Made by a program: the position numbers and the translations under genes. Of a stretch of DNA of 64,000 nucleotides, positions 33,801 through 44,302 are shown one piece after another; the stretch's first letter is position 1, and each line of letters opens with the position of its first letter. The DNA is taken from assembly GCA_010093605.1 (NCBI GenBank), contig MU004191.1, forward strand, positions 799,832 to 863,831, given 5' to 3'. The notes below the pieces were generated by a model. That model searched no databases and was not told the origin of the DNA. It worked only from the letters and a program-made list of their open reading frames with translations. Origin of the DNA: Lophium mytilinum (Eukaryota > Ascomycota > Dothideomycetes > Mytilinidiales > Mytilinidiaceae).

Positions 33801-36361
33801 GGCGATGTCGATGTGCAGCGACACTTGGACGAGGAATGGGACCAGCTTTGCAAGGACCGGGATTTCTGCCGAGAGGGTATCGATGACAACAACGAAGACC
33901 TCCAGCTACCGCTTAACATTGTTCGCATAATCGAGACCGCGAAGAACACCTTTAAAATTAAGGAGGGCGCACGAAGCGATCTTCATCCCATCGACGTAAT
34001 CACCAAGGTCAAAGCCTTACTCGACCGATTGGTGGTCGTTCGCGGTAGTGATACTCTCTCTATTCAAGCCCAGGACAGCGCGACGAAGCTGTTTAAGTGC
34101 CAACTCCGTTCGCGCCTTGCCTTCAAGCGTCTTGTCACTGAGTACTCGCTTAACAAGCTTGCTTTCGAGAGCGTCTTGGGTGAAACCGAAGATCGTTTCC
34201 TGAAAGCTGCCGTCGCTCCTGGGGAGATGGTCGGAGTCCTAGCCGCACAATCGATCGGTGAGCCGGCTACCCAGATGACCCTCAACACCTTCCATTTCGC
34301 TGGTGTGTCGTCCAAGAACGTTACTCTTGGTGTTCCGCGTCTCAAGGAAATTCTCAACGTTGCGACCAACATCAAGACTCCATCCATGACTATCTGCCAA
34401 GAAAATTCCGATGCGACGCAGCAACAGGCAAAGGTCCTGCGAAGCCGTATTGAGCACACTACCCTGCGGTCTCTTGCTCACTCGTGCGAACTCTACTACG
34501 ACCCCGATATCCAATCGACCGTTGTGGAAGAAGACGAGGACATGGTGGATTCGTACTTCATGATCCCCGAAGACAACACCGACTATGATCGCCAATCTAA
34601 GTGGCTGCTTCGCATCATTCTTGATCGTAGAAAGCTACTCGACAAGAGTATTTCCATTGCGGAGGTTGCTGCTACGGTCAAGGCGGACTTTGCTCCAAAC
34701 ATGGCAGTCATCTTCAGCGACGACAATGCCGACAGTCAGGTGCTCCGTGTCCGATTCATTTACGACACAGTCTTCAAGGGCAACGAAGATGAAGAGGAGG
34801 ACCGTGACGAGCGTTGGATGAGGAAGCTTGAAATGCACTTGCTGGACGAAGTCAGTCTTCGCGGCGTGAAAGGAATCGAAAAAGCTTTCATCAGAACCGA
34901 CGAGCGCATCTTCATCAAGGAGGATGGCGCGATCATCAAGTCAAGAGATGACACCCGCTGCCAGGAATGGATTCTCGATACCAGTGGCACAGCGCTTGCC
35001 TCGGTTCTCGCAGTTGAAGGCATCGACCCTTACCGAACGTACTCGAACTCTTTTGTGGAAATTCTTGGGGTCTTCGGTATTGAAGCTACTCGGGCAGCTC
35101 TGCTGAAGGAGCTGAAGCAAGTGTTGTCTTTTGACGGTTCCTACGTCAACCATCGTCACTTAGCGCTCTTGGTTGATATCATGACTGCGCGTGGCGTCCT
35201 CATGGCTATCACTCGTCATGGTATCAATCGTGCGGAGACTGGTGCTCTCATGCGTTGTTCCTTCGAAGAAACGGTCGAAATTTTACTCGATGCAGCCGGC
35301 AATGGTGAACTCGACGACTGCAGAGGTGTTTCCGAGAACATCATGCTTGGCCAGCTTGCTCCAATGGGTACTGGAGAGTTCGAAATGGTCATGGACAACA
35401 ACATGTTGCTCACTATGATCGAGGACAACTCCCATGTGCGCGGAATCGGCGCTGGTATCAGTGGCTACGCGGATAGTGGTGCCGCCACTCCATATGACCT
35501 TGGTTCCCCAACCTATGAAGGTGGCGGTATGGGTGGTCCTGATTACGGAGCATCCTTCTCGCCAATCTCGCAACCTGGAACGGAGGACCAGGGTGGCTTC
35601 AGTGTATACGGCGGAGGCGGATTCGGAGATGGCAACATGAGTCCTTATGGAGGAAGTCGAAGCCCTGGTTATGCTCCGACGAGTCCCTTCGGCACAAGCC
35701 CAACATCTCCAGGCTACTCTCCCACGTCACCTGGATACTCGCCAACCTCGCCAGGCATCAGCAGCCCTCGCTTTGGAGTCACTTCTCCAGCGTTTGGTGC
35801 TACCAGCCCGCAATACACCCCAACGTCGCCGACGTATTCCCCAACATCGCCAGCCTATGGCGCCAATGGCTCGTCAATATCTCCCACATCCCCGTCGTAC
35901 TCGCCAACCTCGCCATCTTACTCCCCGACTTCGCCCTCATACTCTCCGACGTCGCCAAGCTACAGCCCGACGTCACCGGCACATCACGTGCGTGGTGGCG
36001 CTACCTCGCCACACTACTCGCCAACGTCTCCTGCCTACAGTCCGACGTCCCCGATGTACAGCCCAACCAGTCCTCAATTCGGAGGTAGAGGAACAGACAG
36101 GCGGTCGCCAACCTCGCCTACTTCGCCTAGCTACAGTCCCACGAGCCCGGTGTACAGTCCGACGAGTCCAAACGCGAATGCCGGCAGTTACTCCCCGACT
36201 TCACCGAAGTTCTCTCCCACATCTCCAGGCCCTGCGCCGTACTCTGCTACGTCGCCGAAGTGGTCGCCCACCTCTCCCACCTATTCTCCAACGTAAGCAT
36301 CTCCAGGTCTCCGATCTACGAAGGCATTGCTGACATGACCACCAGATCACCAAAACAGTGA
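30844..36361 (+). CDS. RPB1: RNA polymerase II largest subunit
   Basis: Five exons: 30844-30975, 31030-31186, 31239-31309, 31374-36292, 36346-36361; product 1764 aa. The N-terminal zinc region has [17 protein letters not shown] and CHNCG. The active-site motif NADFDGDE begins at residue 489, with metal-binding Asp 491, 493 and 495. The bridge helix/trigger loop region includes [16 protein letters not shown]. From about 35640 the C-terminal domain consists of YSPTSPx heptads, about 14 perfect at YSPTSP and the rest degenerate (for example FGTSPTS, FGATSPQ). The last exon is 16 nt and supplies only SPKQ after the final heptad. The protein catalyses mRNA synthesis in the nucleus; the heptads recruit processing factors. 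Confidence 0.98.
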
Positions 36362-38367
36362 TGATTCACCTCCGTACGCCAGGCGTTCCATGAGAGAGAA
36401 TCATCCCGTAAGACTCAAATCTTACTCTTTGTATAATCAGTTTTTTGCTCGTTCGTTTTGGCTAATTCTTTTTTGGGTGTGCGCAAAAGTCATCTTCCGT
36501 AACATGAAGGACCGACAATAGCCACCACCAAAAAAACCATACAAATCACTCGGTTCCCCGCGTACCTTTCGCTAGGCCCACGTCTCAGGCCGGAGTGTTT
36601 TTTTCTTTCCAACTGTACCATCATAAATCTTTCTGAATCCAAAGCCAAAACGAGAACGAACAGCCCCCCCGAATTACCCCAAAAATTGCTTGCTTGCGTG
36701 TTGCTCTTTTCCTTACTATACCTCCAAACTCGATATCAGATCCAAGGAGGCTTTTTTTGCGCTCTCTCTCTCAATGCAAATGTGCTTTTTTGCTTAGGAT
36801 CCGGGTTAATTTGTCTGACTTGCACTTCCTTGGCGTTTTTTGAGCTGCGCTTGACGGCTTTGGGGGCGGATTCTGGCGTTGTTTATCTTCGAGGCTTTGC
36901 ATTGGCGGGGCTTAGAGTCTTGATTTGCGCTGCAAGCTGGCGCGCTATGCCCGTAGGCTAAATTGAGTGCGGTGGGGACGGGCTTTTTCTTTTGGTGATG
37001 AGGGGTTGGGGGTGGGTTGGGAGAGGGAAGGGGGGTGAGGGGGGTGAGGGGGTGGCGAGATGTAGCTTGATACACTTGAATGAAATGACTGAGTTGTCGA
37101 TCATTGGTGTTGGCCTGTGTGTGGGTGTGAGTTGTGCTGCTTTGAATGAGCTTTTGCGAGTTGGGTGACACTGTAAGGAGGGGACTGGGTGGTAGGGAGG
37201 GAGTTGGGCAGGAGGGAGGCTGGTTTCTATATCTGGTTCCTGCAGCTTCGATTTCTGTATTGCTTTCAGCGTTGTCTTGAGTGTAGATGCAAGTTGTACT
37301 GCTAAGGCTGGGCTCTTGCGAACGGGTTGACACTGTGAGGAGGGGACTCCATGGTAGGGAGGTAGGCAGGCAAGAGGTAGCATGATTCCTATACCTTCAA
37401 CTTCTACATTGCGGTTGGCGTTGTCTTTTGAGTGGGAATGAAGATTGTACTCCTGTGACTAAGCTCTTGCGAGCAGAATAATGCTGTTAGGAGAGGAATA
37501 GGTAGGAGGGAGGAAGTTGAGCAAGAGGCAGTCCAATTCCTATGCCTTTGTCTTCTGTAATATATTTGGCGTTGTTTATGAGTGCGAATGTAAGTTGTAT
37601 TGCTATAGCTGAGGTCTTGCAAGCGTGATAGCACTGTGAGGAGTAGCCTGGGTGTAAAGGAGGTGGTTGAGCAAAAGGCAGACTAATTCCTATGGCTTTG
37701 GCATGGCCTTAAATTCTATATTAAATCTTGAGAGCTGGAACTCTAATACGTAGACATTCTACTACTATGTCTAAGCTCTTGCAAGCGGAATAACACTGTA
37801 AGGAGGGGACTAGGTGGGAAGGAGGCAGTTGAGCAAAAGGTAATCTAGTTTAGATAGCTTTGATTTCTTCATCGAGTTTAGGGAGCTGCAAAGAGAGCCG
37901 AAGATCTAGTACACAGATATTCTACTACTCAGACTGTGGTCTTGCCCGCCCGGTACCACTGGCAGGAGTGGCCTGGCCGGCAGGTAAGTAGTTGGCAAGA
38001 AGAGTGCTGTATGCTTCTTCGTAGAATACAACTGTCTGCCGCTGCTTGTGGTGTCCCAATGCATTTCTCGAAATGGAAACGAGACGGAATATTTCATGTT
38101 TGGGCTACGTGGAAACCTGTTGAAGCACTTCATACAGTGGTAGACGAGTGTACACACAACCACCAGACCGAATAGCATGCTTGATACCTCGGGAGTGTGC
38201 CACTTTTTCCCCACTAGCGCGCCAAGATTTCGCTCCAGCATCCCTGCACAATTTTTATCTTCACCTCGATTCCCTGCTTTCCTCAACCCTCCTATCAGCT
38301 AATTTCCTCGACGACCATGAATCTCCCATTATAGCGAACCCGCCAACCACCCCTCCTACATAAACAC
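36362..38367. other. 2-kb gene-free region downstream of RPB1
   Basis: No supported gene. The first ~600 bp is T/C-rich 3' flank. From about 37137 to 38000 an array of ~150-163 bp units occupies it (listed separately). The rest, to 38367, is the promoter of TMA23. Confidence 0.65.
37137..38000. repeat. Six tandem ~150-163 bp degenerate repeats
   Basis: The phrase CTCTTGC(G/A)AGCG...ACACTGTAAGGAGGGGACT...GGAGG..GTTGAGCAA.AGGCA recurs with starts near 37151, 37313, 37464, 37614, 37776 and 37939, giving spacings of 162, 151, 150, 162 and 163 bp. A second half of each unit (CCTATG.CTTTG.CTTCT.TATTG..GGCGTTGT..GAGTG..ATG.AAGTTGTA.T) is also shared. A partial unit precedes the first. Spacings are not all multiples of three, so the array is not coding. 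Confidence 0.75.
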
Positions 38368-39657
38368 ATGGACGCCTCCGCTGTCTTAACCCGCCACGGC
38401 TGGCGCGGCGCTGGCCACTCCCTGGACCCACACAACCGCGGCCTTGCGAAACCGCTTCTGGTGTCGTCAAAGCGGGATCTGAGCGGCGTGGGTGCAAGAA
38501 GTAAGGCGGTGCGTACGAGTGATCAGTGGTGGGCCCGGGCCTTGGATGAGGGATTGAGGGAGCTGGGAACGGGGAAGACGACGACACTACAGACGGTTCG
38601 CGAGAAGGGGGTCAATCAGGGTGGACTTTATGGGTTCTTTGTGAGGGGACAGGGATTGGAGGGGACACTAAGCAATTCGGAGGTGTCGACGCCGCCGACG
38701 AGTGCAAGTACGAGCGGAAATACATCTGAGGATGAGTCTGGACGGGAAGGCGGTCCGGTGGAGCCGGTTGTTGTGGACAAGCAGAGCAAAAAGCGCAAGC
38801 GGGAGGAGGAGACGAAGGAGGAGGGCACTAAGAGGCGGAAAGCGGAGAAACGGGACACAAAGAACGACGCGCAATTACAGACGACTCTAGATCAGATCGC
38901 CAAAATCAATCGGAAGGCTGCAATTTTGATCAAGCAGCAGTCGAAGAGAGGAGCCTTTAAGGCTGTTATGCCGAGTCCCAGCTCGTCGGAGAAGAAGGAG
39001 GATGCTAATTTTGGAATGAATGCGGATAGGGTTAGGATGATCAACGGGGCAGTGAAACCTCAGGTAAGGCCTATTGGCGTCTGGTTGAATATGGAGAGCT
39101 CTAATGACATTTGTCAGGTACAGGTGGCTCCCCAAGAACCCTCCAAGCCAGTGAAGAAGTTATCCGCTAAAAAGAGCAATATTGTCAGAGAGAAGGCGAT
39201 GCGCGAGGCCAAACGAGAGCTCACGAACCGTCTTGTCAGGGAAGCCCAAGAGCGAGGCGAACTTCCTGGCATGGAACACCTCTCACCGGAGAAGGTTTTA
39301 GAGAAATGCAAGAAGGAATCCAAAGCAACGAAGAAAGCCCAGAAGGAAGAAAGCAGTCGTAAGAAAGAGGAAGCTAAAGCGGCGAAGAAAGCTCAGAAGC
39401 AAGAAGCCAAAGCCGAGAAGTCGAGCAAGAAGGTCAGAAAAGAGCGCAACACCACGGAAGAAGAGAAACGTGTTAGCAGCCCTACTGAAAAAGCTAAACC
39501 GCTCACTGATGAGCAACGAAAAGCATACGCAGCCCGTGCGAAGGAGAAAGGTACAACACTAGACGCTTACCACGCCCGCCGCGTCGAAAAGAAAGCCGAG
39601 AGAAAGAAAAAATACCAAATTAGTCGGAAAGCCGAGAAAACAAAAAAAGCTGCCTAA
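38368..39657 (+). CDS. TMA23: Ribosome-biogenesis protein TMA23 homologue
   Basis: The N-terminus MDASAVLTRHGWRGAGHSL, GLAKPLLVSSKRDLSGVG and DQWWARALDEGLREL match the G-patch-like region of yeast Tma23, a nucleolar protein linked to small-subunit biogenesis. The rest is a long Lys/Glu-rich region (KKRKREEE, KKAQKEESSRKKEEAKAAKKAQKQEAK) typical of nucleolar assembly factors, with DEQRKAYAARAKEKG near the end. Unspliced it reads 429 aa, but 39064-39117 has full intron signals (GTAAGG, CTAATGAC, TTGTCAG), is 54 bp and contains no stop; removing it gives 411 aa. I favour the spliced form. Nucleolar localisation is inferred from family and composition. Confidence 0.85.
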   Translation: MDASAVLTRHGWRGAGHSLDPHNRGLAKPLLVSSKRDLSGVGARSKAVRTSDQWWARALDEGLRELGTGKTTTLQTVREKGVNQGGLYGFFVRGQGLEGTLSNSEVSTPPTSASTSGNTSEDESGREGGPVEPVVVDKQSKKRKREEETKEEGTKRRKAEKRDTKNDAQLQTTLDQIAKINRKAAILIKQQSKRGAFKAVMPSPSSSEKKEDANFGMNADRVRMINGAVKPQVRPIGVWLNMESSNDICQVQVAPQEPSKPVKKLSAKKSNIVREKAMREAKRELTNRLVREAQERGELPGMEHLSPEKVLEKCKKESKATKKAQKEESSRKKEEAKAAKKAQKQEAKAEKSSKKVRKERNTTEEEKRVSSPTEKAKPLTDEQRKAYAARAKEKGTTLDAYHARRVEKKAERKKKYQISRKAEKTKKAA

Positions 39658-40639
39658 GACAATGAATCCGCAAGCCTCGGCTTCGCAATCAACAATAAGA
39701 CAACGAGGAGCTTCTCATACATCCCTCCGCGCACGCGCTCAATACCACTTGTGATCTCACGTCTACTACAGAAGACGGCACCCCCATCGGCCCCTTCAAG
39801 CCAGGAAGGGCGCGAAATCAATTTTCTCTTGAGAATGAATTGCAATCCCGACTTCAATGTCTGCGTGTGCATTCTGGAGGAAGCAAGGCTTGACTCGGGT
39901 TGTTTACGTAGTCCTGCGGAGAGGCAGCGGATATGGGTCGAGAAGACTCGAGCATCTACGTGGCCGACTAGAAGGATCCTAACGTAAGAGCGGATCAAGC
40001 CCCTTGCGGTTGAAGATGGTCACATCCGAAGGACTAGATAATAGGCGAGGAGGAACGTCTTTTTTGTTTGCTAAAGAGATGATTGCGTTGGCTGAGAAGA
40101 TAGGGATATGAGAGTGGTGTGCCTCTTCATGCCCCTAATTCTTCTAGCTATTTAGCATACTCATAAACATAGCTAGGGAAGAGGTCAAAACGGGCCATTT
40201 GTGTGTTCAATGTCGCCTCAATCCCCAGTATAGTCCGGCGCTGGTGTGATGAGCTGTTCATTACGTAGTCTAATGCAAAGCCATATCCTAGTCCAGTAAC
40301 CATATTCCTTTAAGACTCGCCTGAGCAGAACTTGCAGCTCACCAAATTTTTCAGAACACTCTCCGGAGAGATTTTGCCAACTCTCCGTCACGTGAAAATC
40401 TCAAAGTTACCAGGTACGCGGCGAGAAAAGGTGAAGGTGACTTTTTGGGAATGCCAAGAGATATCGGCGACAAGACGGACCGATTGACCTCACTTCGCGC
40501 CTCGCCGCGACTTCACCTCCATCAAATCTACAACAACCTCGACAACCCCAAAAGCTCTCACGACCCTCACAATCCCCACCGCCAACCGTCGCGACCCATA
40601 TCCAGCCAAAGCGCACACTAGAACGCATCTACCGCGACC
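39658..40639. other. Intergenic, TMA23 to TAF9
   Basis: 982 bp. A 114-codon frame on the minus strand (39654-39998) has no recognisable feature and is not called. A CACGTG box at 40389-40394 lies about 250 bp before the TAF9 ATG. Otherwise no structure was seen. Confidence 0.5.
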
Positions 40640-41461
40640 ATGGCCTCGCCCGCGGCCGCCGACCTGCCAAACGGCATCTCAACACCTCCTACTACCAACT
40701 CGACCGCAGGCCCAAACCCCAGCCCGCCTACCTCCTCGCAACAACTCACACAATCGCAACCACAATCGCAACCCTCCCAACTACCCAACGGCCTCCTCTC
40801 GCAATCCTCCAACAGCACCGCCGCAAACGGCACCGCCGCGACACAGCAACCACCCTCTTACCCCCGCACATCCCTCTCAGACACCGGCACCACAAAGCGG
40901 CCCCGCGACGCACGTCTTCTGCATCTTGTCCTCGCGAACATGGGCGTGCACGCCTACAGCGAGCGCGTGCCGCTGCAACTGCTCGACTTCGCGTACCGCT
41001 ACACCAGCTCGGTCCTCAGCGACGCGCTGTCGTACGGCGAGCCGGCGCCGGCGCCATCGGGGAAGAAGGGCGCGAATAGTGGGGAGGAGTCGGGGGTTAG
41101 TCTGGCAGCGTTGAGGACGGCGGTGAGCGCGAAGGCGGGTTATCAGTTCCAGCCGGCGTTGCCGAAGGAGTTTTTGGCGGAGGTGGCGGCGGAGAGGAAT
41201 AGGGTGGCGTTGCCGAGGGTGGAGCGAGAGTATGGGGTGAGGTTGCCGCCGGAGAGGTACTGTTTGACTGGTGTCGGGTGGGGGGTTAAAGATGAGTGGG
41301 AGAGTGAGGAGGAGGAGGCAGAGGAGATGGTGGGGGTGCAGGTGGATGCGGTGATGGGAGGGATGGGGGCTGGGACGCAGGAGGAGGAGATGGATGAGGA
41401 CGAAGAGTTTGAGGAGGTCATGGGCGTTGGAGGGCGGGAGGTGGATATGGTTGATGGATAA
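40640..41461 (+). CDS. TAF9: TFIID/SAGA subunit TAF9
   Basis: Single exon, 273 aa. After a Pro/Ser/Gln-rich N-terminal tail of about 83 residues, KRPRDARLLHLVLANMGVHAYSERVPLQLLDFAYRYTSSVLSDAL forms the histone-fold of TAF9, with the conserved C-terminal helix region GVSLAALRTAVSAKAGYQFQ and the family motif LP..YGVRLPPERYCLTG. The C-terminus is strongly acidic. TAF9 pairs with TAF6 in TFIID and SAGA in the nucleus. The ATG at 40640 has a good CGACCATGG context. A ~20-residue insert (EPAPAPSGKKGANSGEE) splits the histone-fold region, which is common in filamentous fungi. Confidence 0.93.
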   Translation: MASPAAADLPNGISTPPTTNSTAGPNPSPPTSSQQLTQSQPQSQPSQLPNGLLSQSSNSTAANGTAATQQPPSYPRTSLSDTGTTKRPRDARLLHLVLANMGVHAYSERVPLQLLDFAYRYTSSVLSDALSYGEPAPAPSGKKGANSGEESGVSLAALRTAVSAKAGYQFQPALPKEFLAEVAAERNRVALPRVEREYGVRLPPERYCLTGVGWGVKDEWESEEEEAEEMVGVQVDAVMGGMGAGTQEEEMDEDEEFEEVMGVGGREVDMVDG

Positions 41462-41845
41462 AGAGTGAGGAGCGAGATGGAGAGTTGGAGCTGGTGCGTT
41501 GAACGTTCAAAAGTTGGGTCACATTGCTGGGACAAGTGACAGGAAGCTCAGTTGAATACCCTGAGCTTTCATCAAGGCAAGGTGTTCCGGTATCGAAGCA
41601 TTTACAGGCGCTGGGGTCCAGGGATCCGAATACCAGAGCCGACTTAAGTCCCTTTCTTCCATATTCGCATCTCTGTACCACAGATCGATGCTACAACAAA
41701 TAAATATAAGGATCTCATCTCGAGTGTAGTATTCACAGTATTGTACAGCCCACCACTCGTGAAGAGCGTCATGCTCCCCGTATAATGATTTTCCCAAACA
41801 GAAACGCCCGCCCAATGCCAAATCTCACGAAGCTCCCTTTTCCTC
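41462..41845. other. Convergent intergenic region TAF9/CMC1
   Basis: 384 bp between two stop codons. A 100-codon minus-strand frame (41519-41821) has protein-like composition but no family features or start context, so it is left uncalled. Confidence 0.45.
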
Positions 41846-42479
41846 TCACCTCTCCCCGGCTACCCTCTGCCTCTCCCTCTCCTCATCCAGCTTCTTCCGT
41901 CCCCGCTCATCTAGCCCCCACCACTCGCGATGGAACTTCTCCTGCTCAATCCGCTTCGCTTCCTTCTCTTCACGCTCTTTCCGCCGCGCATCCATTCCCG
42001 TGAACCAGTCCTCTCGTGCGGCGTCCTGCTCCTCTTGTGTCGCGTGCTGCACCATGCAGGCGTTCATGGCGAGTCGCTGCGGCCGGCAGGCCCAAGTAGC
42101 GCTGATGGTGCGATTGAGGGCGCAGGATGCGAAATCTATGTTCGAAAGAGGTCTATTAGCTGGGGTTCGGAGAGGCGCATGTGTCATGGCCGAGCATATG
42201 TGGTAGCCGGGGCTAGTATTGGAGGGGATTATGGACCGCAATTGGGACATAATCGACATGCGAGAGGAGTTGTAGAACGTATTGAAGGTTGGGGTTTGGA
42301 GGACTCCTACCTCTTATCTCATCCGCACACTTCGTCCGCACGCGCTTATAATACAGGTCCCGCACTGCCTGCTCCTGGCCTGCGGAAAGAGGGATCGGGT
42401 TTCTGGGGACGGGTCGTTTGGGCGCGGAGGGGGGGTTTGGGGGGCCTGCTCCCGGCGCGGGAGAGGTGGTTGTTGCCAT
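41846..42479 (-). CDS. CMC1: Mitochondrial COX assembly protein CMC1-like
   Basis: Two exons, 42311-42479 and 41846-42135, separated by a 175-bp intron; product 152 aa. Splicing creates the first CX9C pair (C-ADEIRDFAS-C); the second is C-RPQRLAMNA-C, so the twin CX9C helical hairpin of the Cmc1 family is complete. Such proteins are folded by Mia40 in the intermembrane space and assist cytochrome c oxidase assembly and copper handling. The N-terminus is Pro-rich and the C-terminal ~50 residues are charged (RRKEREEKEAKRIEQEKF), longer than in yeast. HREWWGLDERGRKKLDEER ends the protein. CMC1 is preferred over CMC2 by its long spacing and the C-terminal extension, but assignment within the family is not certain. 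Confidence 0.85.
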
Positions 42480-42936
42480 TGAGCGGGCGGGAGAACCGCA
42501 ATTGAGCCGGGGACTTGGTTTAGGGTGCGTTCAGTTGCTTTTGTGCAGAGAGAGTAGTGGGAGGGTGGGTGTAACGGCGGTGTCCTTCCGAACAAGGTTG
42601 ATGCTTGAGCGGTGGTGCTAGTTGCGGGCAGTGGTTCGATGAGGTTGGGCTGACTAAGGAAGGCTCAAGCATTTTGGTACTTCACACGACGTCTCTGGAT
42701 ACAATTTTACATCATTCTTAAAGACACTGAAACAACGCTTCTCTAGGTAAAAGGGGACCTCTCACAGATGAACGTGTCTTGATAGCCAATAGACCTTACG
42801 GCTCGGGTTTGTAGAGCGCCTCATCCTCATCACTTTACGCTAGTGCCCCATTCCCTTCCTTTAGTAGTAAATAAGCGCTCAAGCCCGCTGCTAGTATTGC
42901 CATTCTAGTTCCCTTGGCCCGTTCTTTGCCGTCGAA
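42480..42936. other. Divergent intergenic region CMC1/hypothetical
   Basis: 457 bp between divergent start codons; both promoters should lie here. No distinct motif was recognised. Confidence 0.5.
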
Positions 42937-44302
42937 ATGGTAGTGCTGGTAGTGCTGGCCTATCTTCTCTCAGAGTCACTACCTACGTTGCCAGAAGTTG
43001 AAGTGGTTGACCCTCATCATACCACAACTCGAATTATCGTTGGCGTCCGGAAGGCTTATGAAAGCAATGAGGAACAACTGCAACGCTTCTCTAACATCTT
43101 GCTTGATCTGGGAAAAGGTAAGTGGGCGCTGAGTCCCGACCAGGGTTCTGGTAGCGGCAGTGTTAACGAGTATAGATGCGACTTTCGACGCCTTATATAA
43201 CACTTGTCCGTTCAGGTGGTCTGATGGCGATATGTATGACACAATTGTTCCGTTTGGTGATGAACGAGAGGCTCAGTACCAGTCCCTCTGGACATTCGAC
43301 ATTCAGAACGACGTTTTACGGTACACTAATCGCGACGGTTGTAGCCAAATCCCACTTGCTCTTCTCCGAGAGCGTGCTGTGAGTTTGAGCGATATGAAAC
43401 CGCTCGAAGGGCCTCTACCCCTACCTTTCAAGCCGGCTTTCGACCCAGAAGGGCCCTACTGGGAACCGCAAATCAAGGTGGGTAACCGATTGCGTGCTTT
43501 CACCCATCATTTGCTCCATGATTTCCATCATCAGTGGAGGCACATCCACAGGAGACGTTACAACTCCATTACTTTACGGGCACTTGCACGAGCAATTATC
43601 AGACTCTCAACTCTTGATTTTGAGGTTCGCCAGAACACAGGGGAGGGCCGTGTCCCGCTAGGATTACATGTACGGATCACCGAACTGCCTGCCTGGGAGC
43701 CATTTGAGAATGATATTGTGCGTGTTGGTAGCATCTATGTTGTTCTCTGCCAACACATTCAAGAAGGACTGTCAATGGCCCGACGACACCTATCATCTCG
43801 AGACTGTAGCAAAAAAACTGCTTCTGGCGAAGCGCAGGCACAATACATGGTCCTATCAGTCAAGAGTATCATGCTCTGTCACGTCACTATCCAGCATTCA
43901 CTCGAATGCACTGTTCCAGAGCCGCTCTTCAATGGCATCGAGCCCCCGTCGGGCCTAGCACTAGATTACCTTATCTGGGCCACCGCCTCCGCTAGGCCTT
44001 GGATATTTACACCCCTCCAATCGCTGCCCATTGAGATCCAGAACATTATACTGGATTACGAGGTGATCGGGACATTAGAAGCTGCTAAAGTTGGCTGCTT
44101 GCTTGGCTTAGGGTCACCATTCTTGTGGAAGGACGGTCCTTTAGAGGTTACGCTAGAGGAAAGACACTTACCTCTCCCGTCAGGCTCAACTGTCGAGTCC
44201 CAACTCTGGTTTGGTGAGCATAAGAGTGGAATAGTCTATTGGGCCCGAGCAGCTTGTTATCTCCCAGGTCCCTTTGCCTCCAGCGTTCTAGCGGGAAAAT
44301 GA
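42937..44302 (+). CDS. Hypothetical protein with F-box-like C-terminal segment
   Basis: Two exons, 42937-43117 and 43176-44302; product 435 aa. I do not recognise the family as a whole. The C-terminal LQSLPIEIQNIILDYEVIGTLEAAKVGCLLGLGSPFLW (near residue 345) resembles the degenerate F-box seen in many fungal proteins, with LPxEIQxxIL followed by a second helix. An N-terminal hydrophobic stretch (MVVLVVLAYLLSESLP) could be a signal anchor. The middle is rich in His and Trp (HHLLHDFHHQWRHIHRRR). It lies alone between core genes and beside a transposon-like repeat. If the F-box is real it could be a ubiquitin-ligase adaptor; this is tentative. Confidence 0.65.

Noticed and set aside
36806-37634. 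Minus-strand frames with Ser/Thr/Pro-rich repeats downstream of RPB1
   Set aside because: They are translations of the tandem repeats; the spacings are not all multiples of three, so no common frame is kept.
41519-41821. 100-codon minus-strand frame between TAF9 and CMC1
   Set aside because: Protein-like composition but no homology sign, and it lies in the expected 3' ends of two convergent genes.
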